The notes: generated by a model not told the origin, from the sequence alone. A stretch of 17,070 bases of DNA from an uncultured Caulobacteraceae bacterium (GCA_946482375.1 CAMLRH010000023.1:1-17070); one strand, 5' to 3'; numbered from the stretch's first letter, positions 7,636 through 15,159 are shown. Translations and numbers: made by a program.

Positions 7636-7649
7636 GCCGCACGTGCGGC
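7636..7649. repeat. Perfect 14-bp palindrome
   Basis: GCCGCACGTGCGGC equals its own reverse complement. It lies about 235 bp upstream of the plus-strand glycosyltransferase and about 155 bp upstream of the pilin CtrA-like site, so it could be an operator for either direction. The palindrome is seen directly; any binding is inference. Confidence 0.4.
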
Positions 7650-7884
7650 GAAATGATGCAGGCGCCCTCAGGGGAATGCGAAATGAACCTTTCACCGGAT
7701 TTCGGTCGATATGTCGCAGTCCAGAACGGCCTTTTAGCTGTTCGGCGATCGGTCTCGACCTCATACCTGCCGTTGAAACCGCGCTGTTCCTGGTATCTGC
7801 AGGTGTAGAGGGCGCGCGCCGGGCCAGGTTGGGTGGACAAGAATTATTGACCCGGATGTAAGTATTCGTGCGCGGGGGCGGCAT

Positions 7885-8997
7885 ATGAACTCGATAAGCC
7901 GGATCGGACAGGCCGTGCTCGTGGTCCTGACCGTCTACTGCGCGCTCACCATCGACCTCATGGGCGTCATCCGGAGCGTTATCCTGAACGCTCGTTACGT
8001 CGGCGACTTCACGGTGTTCTGGACGGCGGCGCGGGTCGATCCGTCTATCATCTACGACCTCGAGGCCATCTCCCACGCACAGGCGCCGTTGCTGGGCGGC
8101 GACTTCGGCGCGCGGCCGTTCGTGAATCCGCCGTCGTTCCTGCCCTGGCTGGAGCCGTTCAGCTGGCTGCCGTTCTATCCCGCGTTCGCGCTGTGGACGC
8201 TGCTCGGCCTGACGGCCTTCGTCGCGGCGGCCAGGCGGTTTGTGGACTGGAATCACATCCCCCTCATCCTGGTCGCGCCGCCGCTGGTGCTCGCGGTCGT
8301 CGCTGGCCAGGTCAGCTTCTTCGTCGCCGCGCTCGCGATCTTCGCCATCACGCAGCTGGAAAAGCGGCCGATCCTCGCCGGTGCGTTGCTGGCGCTGGCG
8401 GCGACCATCAAGCCGCAGACCATCCTGCTCGCGCCGCTGGCGCTGATCGCGGGCGGTTACTGGCGGGCGCTCATTTCGACGCTCGTCACCGGTGCGGCGA
8501 TCGGCGGCGTCTGCGTGCTGCTGCAGGGACCGCAGCTCTGGCTCGACTGGGTCCAGGCCGTGACCGGCTTCACCGACATCGCCAAGCGCTATTACCTGAT
8601 GCGGCGCGGTGGCACGCCGTCGAACCTCATGTACCTGCTGGGCGTCACAGGTCCGGTCGCGGAGATCTTCATCTGGACGATGCGGGCCTTCGGGGTCGCG
8701 CTCGTCATCGCTGTTTTCCGCGCCCCGCGCGATGACCTGAACCGCGTCACGGCCCTCTTCGCCGGGAGCCTGCTCTGCATCCCCTACGCCATGCCCTACG
8801 AGACCATCGCGCTGCTGATCCCGGCGGCCGTGTGGTTGCTCGGCAAGGACCGCCGCTGGTGGTTGCCGGGTTTCCTCATGCTGTCGCAACTGCTCCTGCC
8901 GCTCGGCGTCATCGTCATGGCGGCGGGGTCGTTCGTCCGCTCGGGCGCGTGGCGGAGCGTTCAGACCCTTCTCCCCTTGCGGGAGAAGAGCGCCTAG
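7885..8997 (+). CDS. GT87-type (DUF2029) membrane glycosyltransferase
   Basis: 370 residues with about nine to ten hydrophobic segments. The family pattern is visible: D41 in GDFTVFWTAAR on the first large extracytoplasmic loop, NPPSFLPWLEP (81-91), a GQ pair (141-142) and TIKPQTIL (174-181). GT87 enzymes are polyprenyl-phosphate-sugar dependent transferases in the inner membrane, best known as mannosyl- or arabinofuranosyltransferases; the donor and acceptor here cannot be told. The ATG at 7885 follows GGGGGCGG at a suitable distance. The last residues (TLLPLREKSA) are encoded by a palindromic repeat, so the C-terminus may have been changed by a repeat insertion. No operon partner is visible. 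It might glycosylate a surface structure, but proximity to the pilin operon is the only hint. Confidence 0.8.
   Translation: MNSISRIGQAVLVVLTVYCALTIDLMGVIRSVILNARYVGDFTVFWTAARVDPSIIYDLEAISHAQAPLLGGDFGARPFVNPPSFLPWLEPFSWLPFYPAFALWTLLGLTAFVAAARRFVDWNHIPLILVAPPLVLAVVAGQVSFFVAALAIFAITQLEKRPILAGALLALAATIKPQTILLAPLALIAGGYWRALISTLVTGAAIGGVCVLLQGPQLWLDWVQAVTGFTDIAKRYYLMRRGGTPSNLMYLLGVTGPVAEIFIWTMRAFGVALVIAVFRAPRDDLNRVTALFAGSLLCIPYAMPYETIALLIPAAVWLLGKDRRWWLPGFLMLSQLLLPLGVIVMAAGSFVRSGAWRSVQTLLPLREKSA
8968..8988. repeat. Palindromic repeat inside the 3' end of the glycosyltransferase gene
   Basis: CTTCTCCC and GGGAGAAG form a perfect 8-bp inverted repeat around CTTGC. Elements of this form are frequent between genes of related bacteria. 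Here it lies in the coding frame and encodes the final residues; its hairpin could also serve as a 3' mRNA end. Confidence 0.6.
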
Positions 8998-9114
8998 TTC
9001 TCCCTCCCCTTCATGGGGAGGGAAGATGGCGAAGCCATCGGGTGGGGGAGTCTCGCCACGGCCCCACCCGTCGGCCTTCGGCCGCCACCCTCCCCATGAA
9101 GGGGAGGGAGAACT
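8996..9114. repeat. Long compound inverted repeat (REP/MITE-like)
   Basis: A perfect 27-bp inverted repeat: left arm 8996-9022 and right arm 9088-9114, each containing CCCTCCCC...ATGGGGAGGG-type sub-palindromes. The inside is also partly symmetrical: GATGGC/GCCATC on the left, GGCC/GGCC on the right, and GGGTGGGG facing CCCCACCC. The left arm begins at the stop codon of the glycosyltransferase gene. The whole 119 bp can fold into a branched cruciform. No transposase is present, so this is a non-autonomous repeat. Confidence 0.75.
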
Positions 9115-9533
9115 CACAACTTATCCGCCCCTCCTGATCTACCCCCACGATCACCTCACCCCGCCGCATGGGGAGGGCGTTCGGATCCAGCCCAAACGAG
9201 CGGTGGCGGTGCGGCCGAGCGGGGTCTCGCTGGCGGTGGAGCCTGGCAGGGTCTTATCCCGGGGCGCTCGACGCGGCGGGTTCTAGCAGCGCGGGTGACG
9301 CAAACCCGCGTATCGGATGGGCTGGAAAACCCGTCCGCCCGTCCGGGGCGGCAAGGTGAAAGGCTGAATGAAGCCTGCGCGCCGTGCGCTCCGGGAAAAC
9401 GGTCCGCGCGGAGCGGCGGTCCAACGCCGAAACGCTGCTCAATACCTCACGGCCTCCGGGCGAAAGCCCGCCGCTCCGCGCCCTCCCTATCAACTCACGT
9501 CGTAAGACGGTGGGCGGATGACTCATTCCCTTC
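9115..9533. other. Non-coding region with a series of small hairpins
   Basis: No gene is supported between the two convergent genes. Four hairpins follow each other: CGCGGGT/ACCCGCG (9290-9310), AGGCT/AGCCT (9361-9376), CGCTCCG/CGGAGCG (9387-9415) and CGGGC-GAAA-GCCCG with a GNRA-type loop (9457-9470). Short open frames across this stretch show no protein-like features. It may be an intergenic repeat family or a structured RNA; I do not recognise it as tmRNA, RNase P RNA, 6S or SRP RNA. Confidence 0.45.
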
Positions 9534-9628
9534 CGCTCATTCCCGCGAAAGCGGGGACCCAGGCTTTTTATGACGGCCCGGCGCTCTACGATAACAAACC
9601 TGGGTCCCCGCTTTCGCGGGGATGAGCG
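9534..9628. repeat. 30-bp inverted repeat next to the ABC permease stop
   Basis: Arms 9534-9563 and 9599-9628 match in 29 of 30 positions (the core is CCCGCGAAAGCGGGGACCCA). Each arm also contains its own CCCGC-GAAA-GCGGG hairpin. The right arm ends two bases from the stop codon of the minus-strand permease, so transcripts of that operon would run straight into it. It belongs to a type of intergenic repeat common in alphaproteobacteria and may act as a 3' end. Confidence 0.75.
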
Positions 9629-9630
9629 GG

Positions 9631-10746
9631 TTAGCTTGCCGCCCGCTTCCACAGCGGCTTTGGCGAAATGATCAGCGAGCGCGAGGCGATGGTCGTCGTG
9701 GCGACCGTGCAGCCGGCCATCAGGGCCCAGGCGACGGCGTGCTGCCAGATCGCCAGCTGCCCGGGCTCGGTCAGCAGCAGCATGAACGGCGTCACCGGCG
9801 GAACCCACATCAGCCAGGCCAGCTGCTGGCCGAAGCCCACCACCGAACCCATGGCCAGGAAGAAGATCACCACCAGCAGCCCGAACACCGGGCGCGACAG
9901 GTTCTGGGCGCTCGGCAGGTCCTTGGCGAAGGCCCCGATGCTGACCAGCGCCGAGCCGTAGAGCAGGAAGGCCATCACATAGATCGCCGCCGCATAACCC
10001 ACCGCCGCCGGCGTGTTCAGCGCCGCCAGCATCGAGGGCGCGGCCCCCAGCGGCGTGGCGGCCATCGCCGCGGCCGAGCCCAGCCAGGTCGTCAGCACCA
10101 GCAGCGACACGGCGCCCACGCCCAGCATCTTGCCGAACACGATCTCCGACGGCCGCGCGCTCGCCAGCAGGTGCTCCAGCGCCCGGTTGGCCCGCTCGCG
10201 CACCACCGACTGCAGCAGCATGCCGAGCGCGCCCACCAGCGTCATCCACAGCAGGAACACCGGCGCGAACCGGGTCAGCGCTTCGGGCGGCCCGGAAAGC
10301 GACGGCAGTTTCGGCAACGCCATGCGGGCCGGCGGGGCAGGGGGCTCCAGGCCCGCGGCCTTCATCTGCTCGGCCATCTTCATGGCGTGCAGGTCGCGTT
10401 CCAGGATCGCCCGCTCGACCCGGCTGAGCGGCGCGCCTTCGGCCACCTGGAGCTGGCCGTCGACGATGGAGACGTCGGCCCTGGCCGCCTCGTCGGGCGC
10501 GGCGAGCTTCAGCCGCATGCCCTGCAGGGCAGATGCCTCATCCAGCGACGCCTGCGCGATCTCGGCGACTTCCTGGCGGTCGGTGCGGATGCTGATGACC
10601 CGGTCGGCCGGCCCCTTGTTCACCCCGCCCAGCGCCAGCGCGACCAGCACCATCAAGAGCGGCCCCATGGCCAGCGCCATCCAGAAGCTGGCGGTGGAAG
10701 CGTAGGCCTTGAACTCACGTTCCGCGATCAGCAGCACGCGCCACAT
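9631..10746 (-). CDS. ABC-2 type exporter permease
   Basis: 371 residues. One membrane helix near the N-terminus (about 20-42) precedes a long extracytoplasmic domain (about 43-160) and then a block of about five helices (about 163-360), the layout of NatB/YhaP-like ABC-2 permeases. The cytoplasmic segment RERANRALEHLLASARPSEI in split form (after residue 180) is the characteristic coupling helix region (E..n.t.e.LL.sp..p.ei..GK). The ATG overlaps the stop of the ATPase gene as TGATG. With that ATPase it forms a complete exporter; the substrate (sodium ions, a peptide or a drug) is not visible. Confidence 0.88.
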   Translation of the reverse strand: MWRVLLIAEREFKAYASTASFWMALAMGPLLMVLVALALGGVNKGPADRVISIRTDRQEVAEIAQASLDEASALQGMRLKLAAPDEAARADVSIVDGQLQVAEGAPLSRVERAILERDLHAMKMAEQMKAAGLEPPAPPARMALPKLPSLSGPPEALTRFAPVFLLWMTLVGALGMLLQSVVRERANRALEHLLASARPSEIVFGKMLGVGAVSLLVLTTWLGSAAAMAATPLGAAPSMLAALNTPAAVGYAAAIYVMAFLLYGSALVSIGAFAKDLPSAQNLSRPVFGLLVVIFFLAMGSVVGFGQQLAWLMWVPPVTPFMLLLTEPGQLAIWQHAVAWALMAGCTVATTTIASRSLIISPKPLWKRAAS

Positions 10747-11690
10747 CAGGCGACGCTCCGCTCATCCATCTCGTGAGCCCACAGCGCGGACTCCAGGTCC
10801 GCCTCGATCGGCTTGAAGTCGAAGATGCGCGCGCCCCGCATGGCCAGCGCTCGCATCAGCACCGTGTGCGTCACGCTGGGCGGCAGCAGGACGCGCCAGC
10901 GCACCGCGCCCATGGCCGCGCCGGTCATGGCCTCGGCCTCGCCGCCCACGTCGGCGGCGGCGGCGAGAACCTTGTCGTCGTCGGCGGAGACGACATAGGC
11001 GCCGTGCCGCCCTCCGCTCTGCGCCGCTTCGGCGACTGGACCTTCGAAAACCGTCCGCCCCCGCGACAGGATCACGACACTGTCGCAGAGCTCCTCGGCG
11101 TAGGCGATGGCGTGGGTGGAGAACAGGATCGAACCGCCCTTGGCGCGAAACTCGGCGAACATCGCCCGCAGCTCGGCCTGGGCGATCGGGTCGAGGCCGG
11201 AGAACGGCTCGTCCAGGATCAGCAGCGCGGGATCGTGCGCCAGCGCGCAGAGGATCTGCACCCGCTGGGCGTTGCCCTTGGAGAGTTCGCCGATGCGAGT
11301 GGTCTCGCGGCCGGCCAGGCCGATGCGGGCCAGCAGCGCGTCGGCTCTTTCATACGCGCGCGCGCGCGGCGTCCCGCGCAAGCGCGCGTGAAAGGCGATG
11401 GCGTCCCGGGCCCGGTCGCGCGGGGCGAGGCCGCGCTCCTCCGGCAGGAAGCCCAGAGGCATGCGGGCGCGGAAGGAGGCGCGCTGGCCGAAAATCTCGA
11501 TCTCGCCGGCGTCGGGCTCGGAGAGGCCCAGGATGCAGCGCAGCGTCGTCGACTTGCCCGCGCCGTTGACGCCGATGAAGCCGGTGATCTGGCCGGGGAG
11601 AACGGAGAAGCTGACGTCGGTCACGCCGCGTCCGCCGGCATACTGCTTGGCGAGGTGCTCTACGCGAAGGGCGGGTTCGACGCTGCTCAT
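10746..11690 (-). CDS. ABC transporter ATP-binding protein (NatA-like)
   Basis: 314 residues. The Walker A motif is GVNGAGKST (40-48), the signature is LSKGNAQRVQ (136-145, the LSKGN variant common in NatA/EcsA-like exporters), Walker B with catalytic Glu is LLILDEPF (156-163), the D-loop is SGLD and the H-loop His is 193 (STHAIAYAEEL). The C-terminal about 90 residues form the extra domain seen in this subfamily. It powers the ABC-2 permease encoded immediately downstream. The start ATG at 11690 is preceded by an AT-rich intergenic region that should hold the operon promoter. Confidence 0.92.
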   Translation of the reverse strand: MSSVEPALRVEHLAKQYAGGRGVTDVSFSVLPGQITGFIGVNGAGKSTTLRCILGLSEPDAGEIEIFGQRASFRARMPLGFLPEERGLAPRDRARDAIAFHARLRGTPRARAYERADALLARIGLAGRETTRIGELSKGNAQRVQILCALAHDPALLILDEPFSGLDPIAQAELRAMFAEFRAKGGSILFSTHAIAYAEELCDSVVILSRGRTVFEGPVAEAAQSGGRHGAYVVSADDDKVLAAAADVGGEAEAMTGAAMGAVRWRVLLPPSVTHTVLMRALAMRGARIFDFKPIEADLESALWAHEMDERSVA

Positions 11691-11971
11691 CCCGCCATTT
11701 GGGCCGATCTAGGTTTATCAGCTGCTAACCGAGAGGGTGATTTCTCACTCTATAAATATATTAGCAAGCTTGACCATGCGACAAGTTGGCGCTGCGGCCA
11801 TCTGGCAGGCTTAACTTCACCAATTCGGGTATTTACAATCATACAAATTGACTAATTTGTCTCGCCAACTGCGTCATTTCGCCGTCCTGCGCATAATCTA
11901 TATGATTAATAATAGTATAACGAGGACAAAGCGTTCATAGTAGGTCCCGAGATAGAGGGAAGGGGCTGGAA
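11691..11971. other. AT-rich divergent intergenic region (ABC operon / LuxR gene)
   Basis: This 281-bp region separates the divergent ABC operon and the regulator gene and must hold both promoters. It is much richer in A and T than the flanking genes, notably 11745-11770 and 11820-11930. It contains an inverted repeat at 11843-11860. I cannot assign -35/-10 pairs with confidence. Confidence 0.6.
11843..11860. promoter_or_regulatory. Inverted repeat, possible operator
   Basis: ACAAATT-GACT-AATTTGT is a perfect 7-bp dyad with a 4-bp centre, a size typical for a dimeric helix-turn-helix regulator. It lies about 110 bp before the LuxR-type gene and about 150 bp before the ABC operon. Autoregulation by the adjacent LuxR-type protein is possible but is inference. 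Confidence 0.35.
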
Positions 11972-12604
11972 TTGCTTCCACTACAATCAAACCAGACGGC
12001 GCTCGACAGCGGCCGTGGCCAGATGGGCTGGGCCGCGTTTGAATCCGACGCGGCCTCTGAAGTTCTGAACCTGTTGAGCGTCGGCTTCGTCCTGACCAAC
12101 GGCTCCGGCCAGATCGTCTCCGTCAACAGCGCGGGCGCTCATTACCTGAGCACCGCCGACGGCTTGTTTGACGACAAGGGCGTCCTGTGCGCGGAAACGG
12201 CCGCGGACACCATGTCGCTGCGCCAGTGCATTCGTGAAGCCGTCGAAAGCGGCGGCTCCGGCACGCTGTTGATCCGCCGCTCGCGCGAGATCCGGCCGCA
12301 CGCCGTGGGCATCCGCCCCCTCCGCTCCAACGGCCAGGTGCTGGCGCTGGTCGTCATCCAGGACAACGGCCAGAAGTCTCCGGCCTATGTCGAGCGGGTG
12401 CGGGCGATGTATCGCCTGGCGCCGGCCGAGGCCGATATCGTCGTGCAGCTGGCGCTCGGCGCCGACCTGCCCGAAATCGCGGCTTCGCGCGGCGTGAAGA
12501 TCAACACGATCCGCACGCAGATGGCCTCGGCGATGGTCAAGGTCGGCGTCCGCCGGCAGGCCGAGCTGGTGGCCGCGATCGCCGGCCTCAACGTTCTGGC
12601 CTAA
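11972..12604 (+). CDS. LuxR-type transcriptional regulator with PAS-like N-terminus
   Basis: 210 residues from a TTG at 11972 that has AAGGGG six bases upstream; an ATG at 12023 has no comparable site. Residues about 28-132 resemble a PAS fold (SVGFVLTNGSGQIVSVNSAG, then a strand ending LALVVIQDNG). Residues about 148-206 are a LuxR-type helix-turn-helix: RLAPAEADIVVQLALGADLP, then EIAASRGVKINTIRTQMASA. There is no receiver domain, so it probably senses a ligand or redox state, or acts alone. It converges with the LapG-type protease gene across a 60-bp gap; whether it controls the adhesin locus or the divergent ABC operon is unknown. Confidence 0.8.
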   Translation: MLPLQSNQTALDSGRGQMGWAAFESDAASEVLNLLSVGFVLTNGSGQIVSVNSAGAHYLSTADGLFDDKGVLCAETAADTMSLRQCIREAVESGGSGTLLIRRSREIRPHAVGIRPLRSNGQVLALVVIQDNGQKSPAYVERVRAMYRLAPAEADIVVQLALGADLPEIAASRGVKINTIRTQMASAMVKVGVRRQAELVAAIAGLNVLA

Positions 12605-12664
12605 GCATCGGCAGGTAATGTTGCGCGGCTTCCCATGCGCTCTTCTGAAGACCGGACGGGAAGT

Positions 12665-13402
12665 TTAGTAGGCGATGGATCCTCGCCGATACCCGTGCAC
12701 CCAGGCGTGTCCGGAGCTGAACGTCATGATCGGCCGGTAGCCGAGAACCTGCTCCGACCGGCGCAACTGGTCCCCGACGCTGTCGAGGACCCACAGGGTC
12801 TCGCCGTCACGGACAGCCAGCACGGCATGGTCGATGGCGCGGCTCTCGTCCTTCAGCACGACCAGATAAAGATCGCTCCGACTTATCCCCGCGGCTTCCA
12901 GCAGCTGCATCTTGGCGATCGCGAAATCCTCGCAATCGCCCCGTTTGCGGGCGAAGGCTTCCTCGATGCTGGCCCAGTAATCGTCCCGACCATAGATATC
13001 CTCGTCGTAGCCGGACGCCAGCTGTCGGTTGACCCAGGTATTCACGGCCGTCAGTTGGTCGCGCCGGGGCATACCGGCGATGCGCCGGACGAGCGCGTTC
13101 CAGGGACCGTCGTTGGGCGGCCAGGCGATCGTCTCCAGCCGGCGAGCCTGCATATTGGCCGCTTCGCTGCCGGACAGCAGCGCGATCGAACCGAAAATAT
13201 TGGGCGGCGAGGGTTTCGGCGCGACGTAGGCCGGATCGAGCACGGTCCCGATGAGATCCGCCATCGGATCTGCCGCGTCCGGCTCGGCGGGCGCGCCCTC
13301 GATGGGCGGCAGGGCGGCGGACATGATGTCCCCATCCGCCTGCGCGGTCAGCGGCGCGGCGAGCACGGCGATCGCCGCAAGGCATGTTCGCCCGAAATTC
13401 AA
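12665..13402 (-). CDS. lapG: LapG-type periplasmic transglutaminase-like cysteine protease
   Basis: 245 residues from a TTG at 13402, which has GGGGA five bases upstream; a TTG at 13414 adds four residues but lacks a clear ribosome site. There is no ATG before the signal peptide (RTCLAAIAVLAAPLTAQA). Counting from 13414, the catalytic triad is Cys161 (KRGDCEDFAIAK), His196 (IDHAVLAV) and Asp211 (WVLDS), with spacing close to Pseudomonas LapG. Asp160 and Glu162 flank the Cys as in the calcium-binding DCED of LapG. LapG cuts the N-terminal retention module of giant adhesins and releases them from the outer membrane, under control of the c-di-GMP receptor LapD. The matching adhesin lies 1.8 kb away. 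No lapD is visible. Confidence 0.85.
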   Translation of the reverse strand: MNFGRTCLAAIAVLAAPLTAQADGDIMSAALPPIEGAPAEPDAADPMADLIGTVLDPAYVAPKPSPPNIFGSIALLSGSEAANMQARRLETIAWPPNDGPWNALVRRIAGMPRRDQLTAVNTWVNRQLASGYDEDIYGRDDYWASIEEAFARKRGDCEDFAIAKMQLLEAAGISRSDLYLVVLKDESRAIDHAVLAVRDGETLWVLDSVGDQLRRSEQVLGYRPIMTFSSGHAWVHGYRRGSIAY

Positions 13403-13497
13403 ATGGATCCCCAACGCTTGTCGTTGGCGGCGCAGCCTGCCGCGATTTGGGGGTGTGCGACAGGGAAAAGGCCGGTTTACGGCCGTGGAGCGCGCCG

Positions 13498-14841
13498 ATG
13501 CGCCTGAAACTCCGCGACGAAGCCTCCCGGCTGCTGCTGGCAGCGGTCCTGTTCGGCGCCGGGGCGTCCGCGGCCCAGGATTATCCGGCCAGCACCGAAA
13601 CGCCGGTGCTGAGCGCCTGGCTGGGCGACAGCACCAACATCGCGCCGTCGACCGTCGTCACGGTGACGCCGGAGCTGGTGGTCGCCATCGTCGGCAAGAC
13701 GACGCCGGCGACGCCCGGCGGCCCGGTGCGGCTCACTCTGCGGGAAGAAGTCATCGCGCCGGGCTATGTCGACACCGTCGGCGGCCGCTCGAGCCTGATG
13801 TCGATGGAAATCCATTGCGAGGAGCGCCGCATCCGCATGGACGAGCGGCGTCTCTATTCGGGGCTGAATCTGACGGGCGTCGTGGAAATGACCGACCCCT
13901 CCGCGGAATGGGTTCGCATTCCCGAAGGCTCGATCATGGACGACGTCGCGCGCGCCGCCTGCGAGGCCGAATTTCCCTGGCCGCTGGCAAGACCGGCGAC
14001 GCCGAATATTGCGGTGGCGGCGTTAAGCGCGCCCCCGTCGGTTCTTCCACCCGGTCCGGACGCCAAGCTGGCGCCTGACGAGCCCGCCGAAGAGAAAATC
14101 GCGGTCGTCGAAACCGCACCCGTTCCAGAGCCGACTATCCCTGTTGTGGAAACGGCCGTCGAGCCGCCGCCGCCTCAGGAAGAACCGCTCGCCGCCGAGG
14201 TGGTGGTGGCGACGGAAACTGCAATTCCGCCGGAAATGGACATTCCAGTTTCGGCCCCTGAGCCTATTGCCGCGCCGGCCGAGCCGCCGGCCCCGGAAAT
14301 CGAGCCTTCGCCCGAGCCGCAGCCGTTGCTTTCGCAAGACATCGAGGCCGCTCCGCCCCCTCCGGAAGAACCGGTAGCGGTCGAGACCTCGCCCGAAGCG
14401 GAGATTCCACCGCCGCCGGAGCAATTTACGGCCGTGGAGCCGGCTGAAACGTCGCCCTCGATCGAGCACGAACCGGCCGTTCCGGCGGAAGCCGAAATCG
14501 CACCGCCGCCGGTCGAAATGGCGTTGCAGGCTATCCCCGAGCGGGGGCCTGACCCTGACCCGGAAATCACCGCGCCACTGCCGGCCGGCCCCGTTTTCGC
14601 GGCCCAGATCGGCGCCTACGAAACCCGGGAAATGGCGGAAGACGCATGGGCGGATTTTTCCGCCAAGCGGCCGGTCCTGGTTGAGGGCCTGACCTTCGAA
14701 ATTCAGCCCGCGCGAGTGAAGGGCAAGAACTGGCATCGAGGCCTGGTCGGCCGCTTCGCCACCCGCCGCGAGGCGGTGGCCTTTTGCACCGCCATCGCGG
14801 GCGGCGAGTACGGCTGCATCCTCCGTACGCTGACGGACTAA
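13498..14841 (+). CDS. Exported SPOR-domain protein with Pro/Glu-rich linker
   Basis: 447 residues from the ATG at 13498 (GTGGAG seven bases upstream). A signal peptide ends near residue 26 (LFGAGASAAQD). Residues about 30-165 form a compact domain with two cysteines (IHCEERRIRMDE and ARAACEAEF) and a W-rich end (EWVRIPEGS) that reminds me of the surface-adhesin E-like fold; this is pattern matching only. Residues about 175-360 are an extended Pro/Glu/Ala-rich linker. Residues about 363-447 are a SPOR domain (VFAAQIGAYETREMAEDAW to YGCILRTLTD), which in other proteins binds denuded septal peptidoglycan. It is divergent from lapG across about 95 bp and upstream of the adhesin, so a periplasmic role in the adhesin locus is plausible but unproven. 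Confidence 0.75.
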   Translation: MRLKLRDEASRLLLAAVLFGAGASAAQDYPASTETPVLSAWLGDSTNIAPSTVVTVTPELVVAIVGKTTPATPGGPVRLTLREEVIAPGYVDTVGGRSSLMSMEIHCEERRIRMDERRLYSGLNLTGVVEMTDPSAEWVRIPEGSIMDDVARAACEAEFPWPLARPATPNIAVAALSAPPSVLPPGPDAKLAPDEPAEEKIAVVETAPVPEPTIPVVETAVEPPPPQEEPLAAEVVVATETAIPPEMDIPVSAPEPIAAPAEPPAPEIEPSPEPQPLLSQDIEAAPPPPEEPVAVETSPEAEIPPPPEQFTAVEPAETSPSIEHEPAVPAEAEIAPPPVEMALQAIPERGPDPDPEITAPLPAGPVFAAQIGAYETREMAEDAWADFSAKRPVLVEGLTFEIQPARVKGKNWHRGLVGRFATRREAVAFCTAIAGGEYGCILRTLTD

Positions 14842-14916
14842 ATCGGCTTCTTTTGTAACTGGAGACCGCGCCCTCTACGGGCGTGCGGGTGCGTCATCCC
14901 GCCTCATGCAATTTAA

Positions 14917-14931
14917 TTAATAAAGAATTAA
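14917..14931. promoter_or_regulatory. TTAA-N7-TTAA motif upstream of the adhesin
   Basis: TTAATAAAGAATTAA matches the CtrA spacing exactly but lacks the preferred TTAACC form and lies in very AT-rich DNA, so chance is possible. It is also the centre of an AATTAAT/ATTAATT dyad. It is 233 bp before the adhesin start. Confidence 0.25.
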
Positions 14932-15134
14932 TTGAGAAAACACATCAAGTAAAAACAATTAAAATTACTAGTCTTCGCGCGGGCCAATTGCGACAAACTA
15001 GCGCAAGGTCAGCAAAAATCGTGAAGGGAAACATAAAAAGTTTAGTTAATTTTCAAGAATGCTATTGCCAAGGTCCTTTTTGAGGGTGTTTTTTCTCATC
15101 CAAACAGGGTGGGGCGCTCTCTAAAACATGCGTC

Positions 15135-15159
15135 GTCCACCCGACTAAAGCAGGTGGGC
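15135..15159 (+). promoter_or_regulatory. Hairpin covering the adhesin Shine-Dalgarno
   Basis: GTCCACC (15135-15141) can pair with GGTGGGC (15153-15159) through seven pairs including one G-U. The AGGTGGG part is the only visible ribosome site for the ATG at 15164, so folding would hide it. A regulatory role is inference. Confidence 0.35.

Larger units (their letters stand above)
7330..7884. other. Intergenic region between divergent pilin operon and glycosyltransferase
   Basis: No gene that I can support. About 7430-7560 is markedly AT rich and holds the probable pilin promoter with a CtrA-like site. The 7560-7880 part is mixed in composition, contains a perfect 14-bp palindrome at 7636-7649, and presumably includes the promoter of the plus-strand gene at 7885. 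A small hairpin TCGCC/GGCGA (7419-7434) would lie at the start of the pilin leader. Confidence 0.7.

Noticed and set aside
7653..7808. Small plus-strand open frame (about 51 residues) upstream of the glycosyltransferase
   Set aside because: Codon use is not GC-biased at third positions like its neighbours, there is no clear ribosome site and I recognise no motif.
7552..9117. Long minus-strand open frame of 521 codons
   Set aside because: It is antisense to the GT87 gene; the predicted protein is an Arg/Glu/Gln/Pro-rich low-complexity product with no domain, typical of a shadow frame in GC-rich DNA.
13477..14442. 16-bp repeat TTTACGGCCGTGGAGC just before the SPOR gene and again inside it (near 14427)
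   Set aside because: Both copies are isolated, one is simply coding sequence, and nothing else around them matches; probably chance.
14883..15083. Small plus-strand open frame before the adhesin (66 residues)
   Set aside because: Lies in AT-rich regulatory DNA, codon use unlike the genome, no ribosome site.
15077..15100. T-rich stretch as an intrinsic terminator before the adhesin
   Set aside because: There are two T runs, but I could not find a stable stem directly before them.
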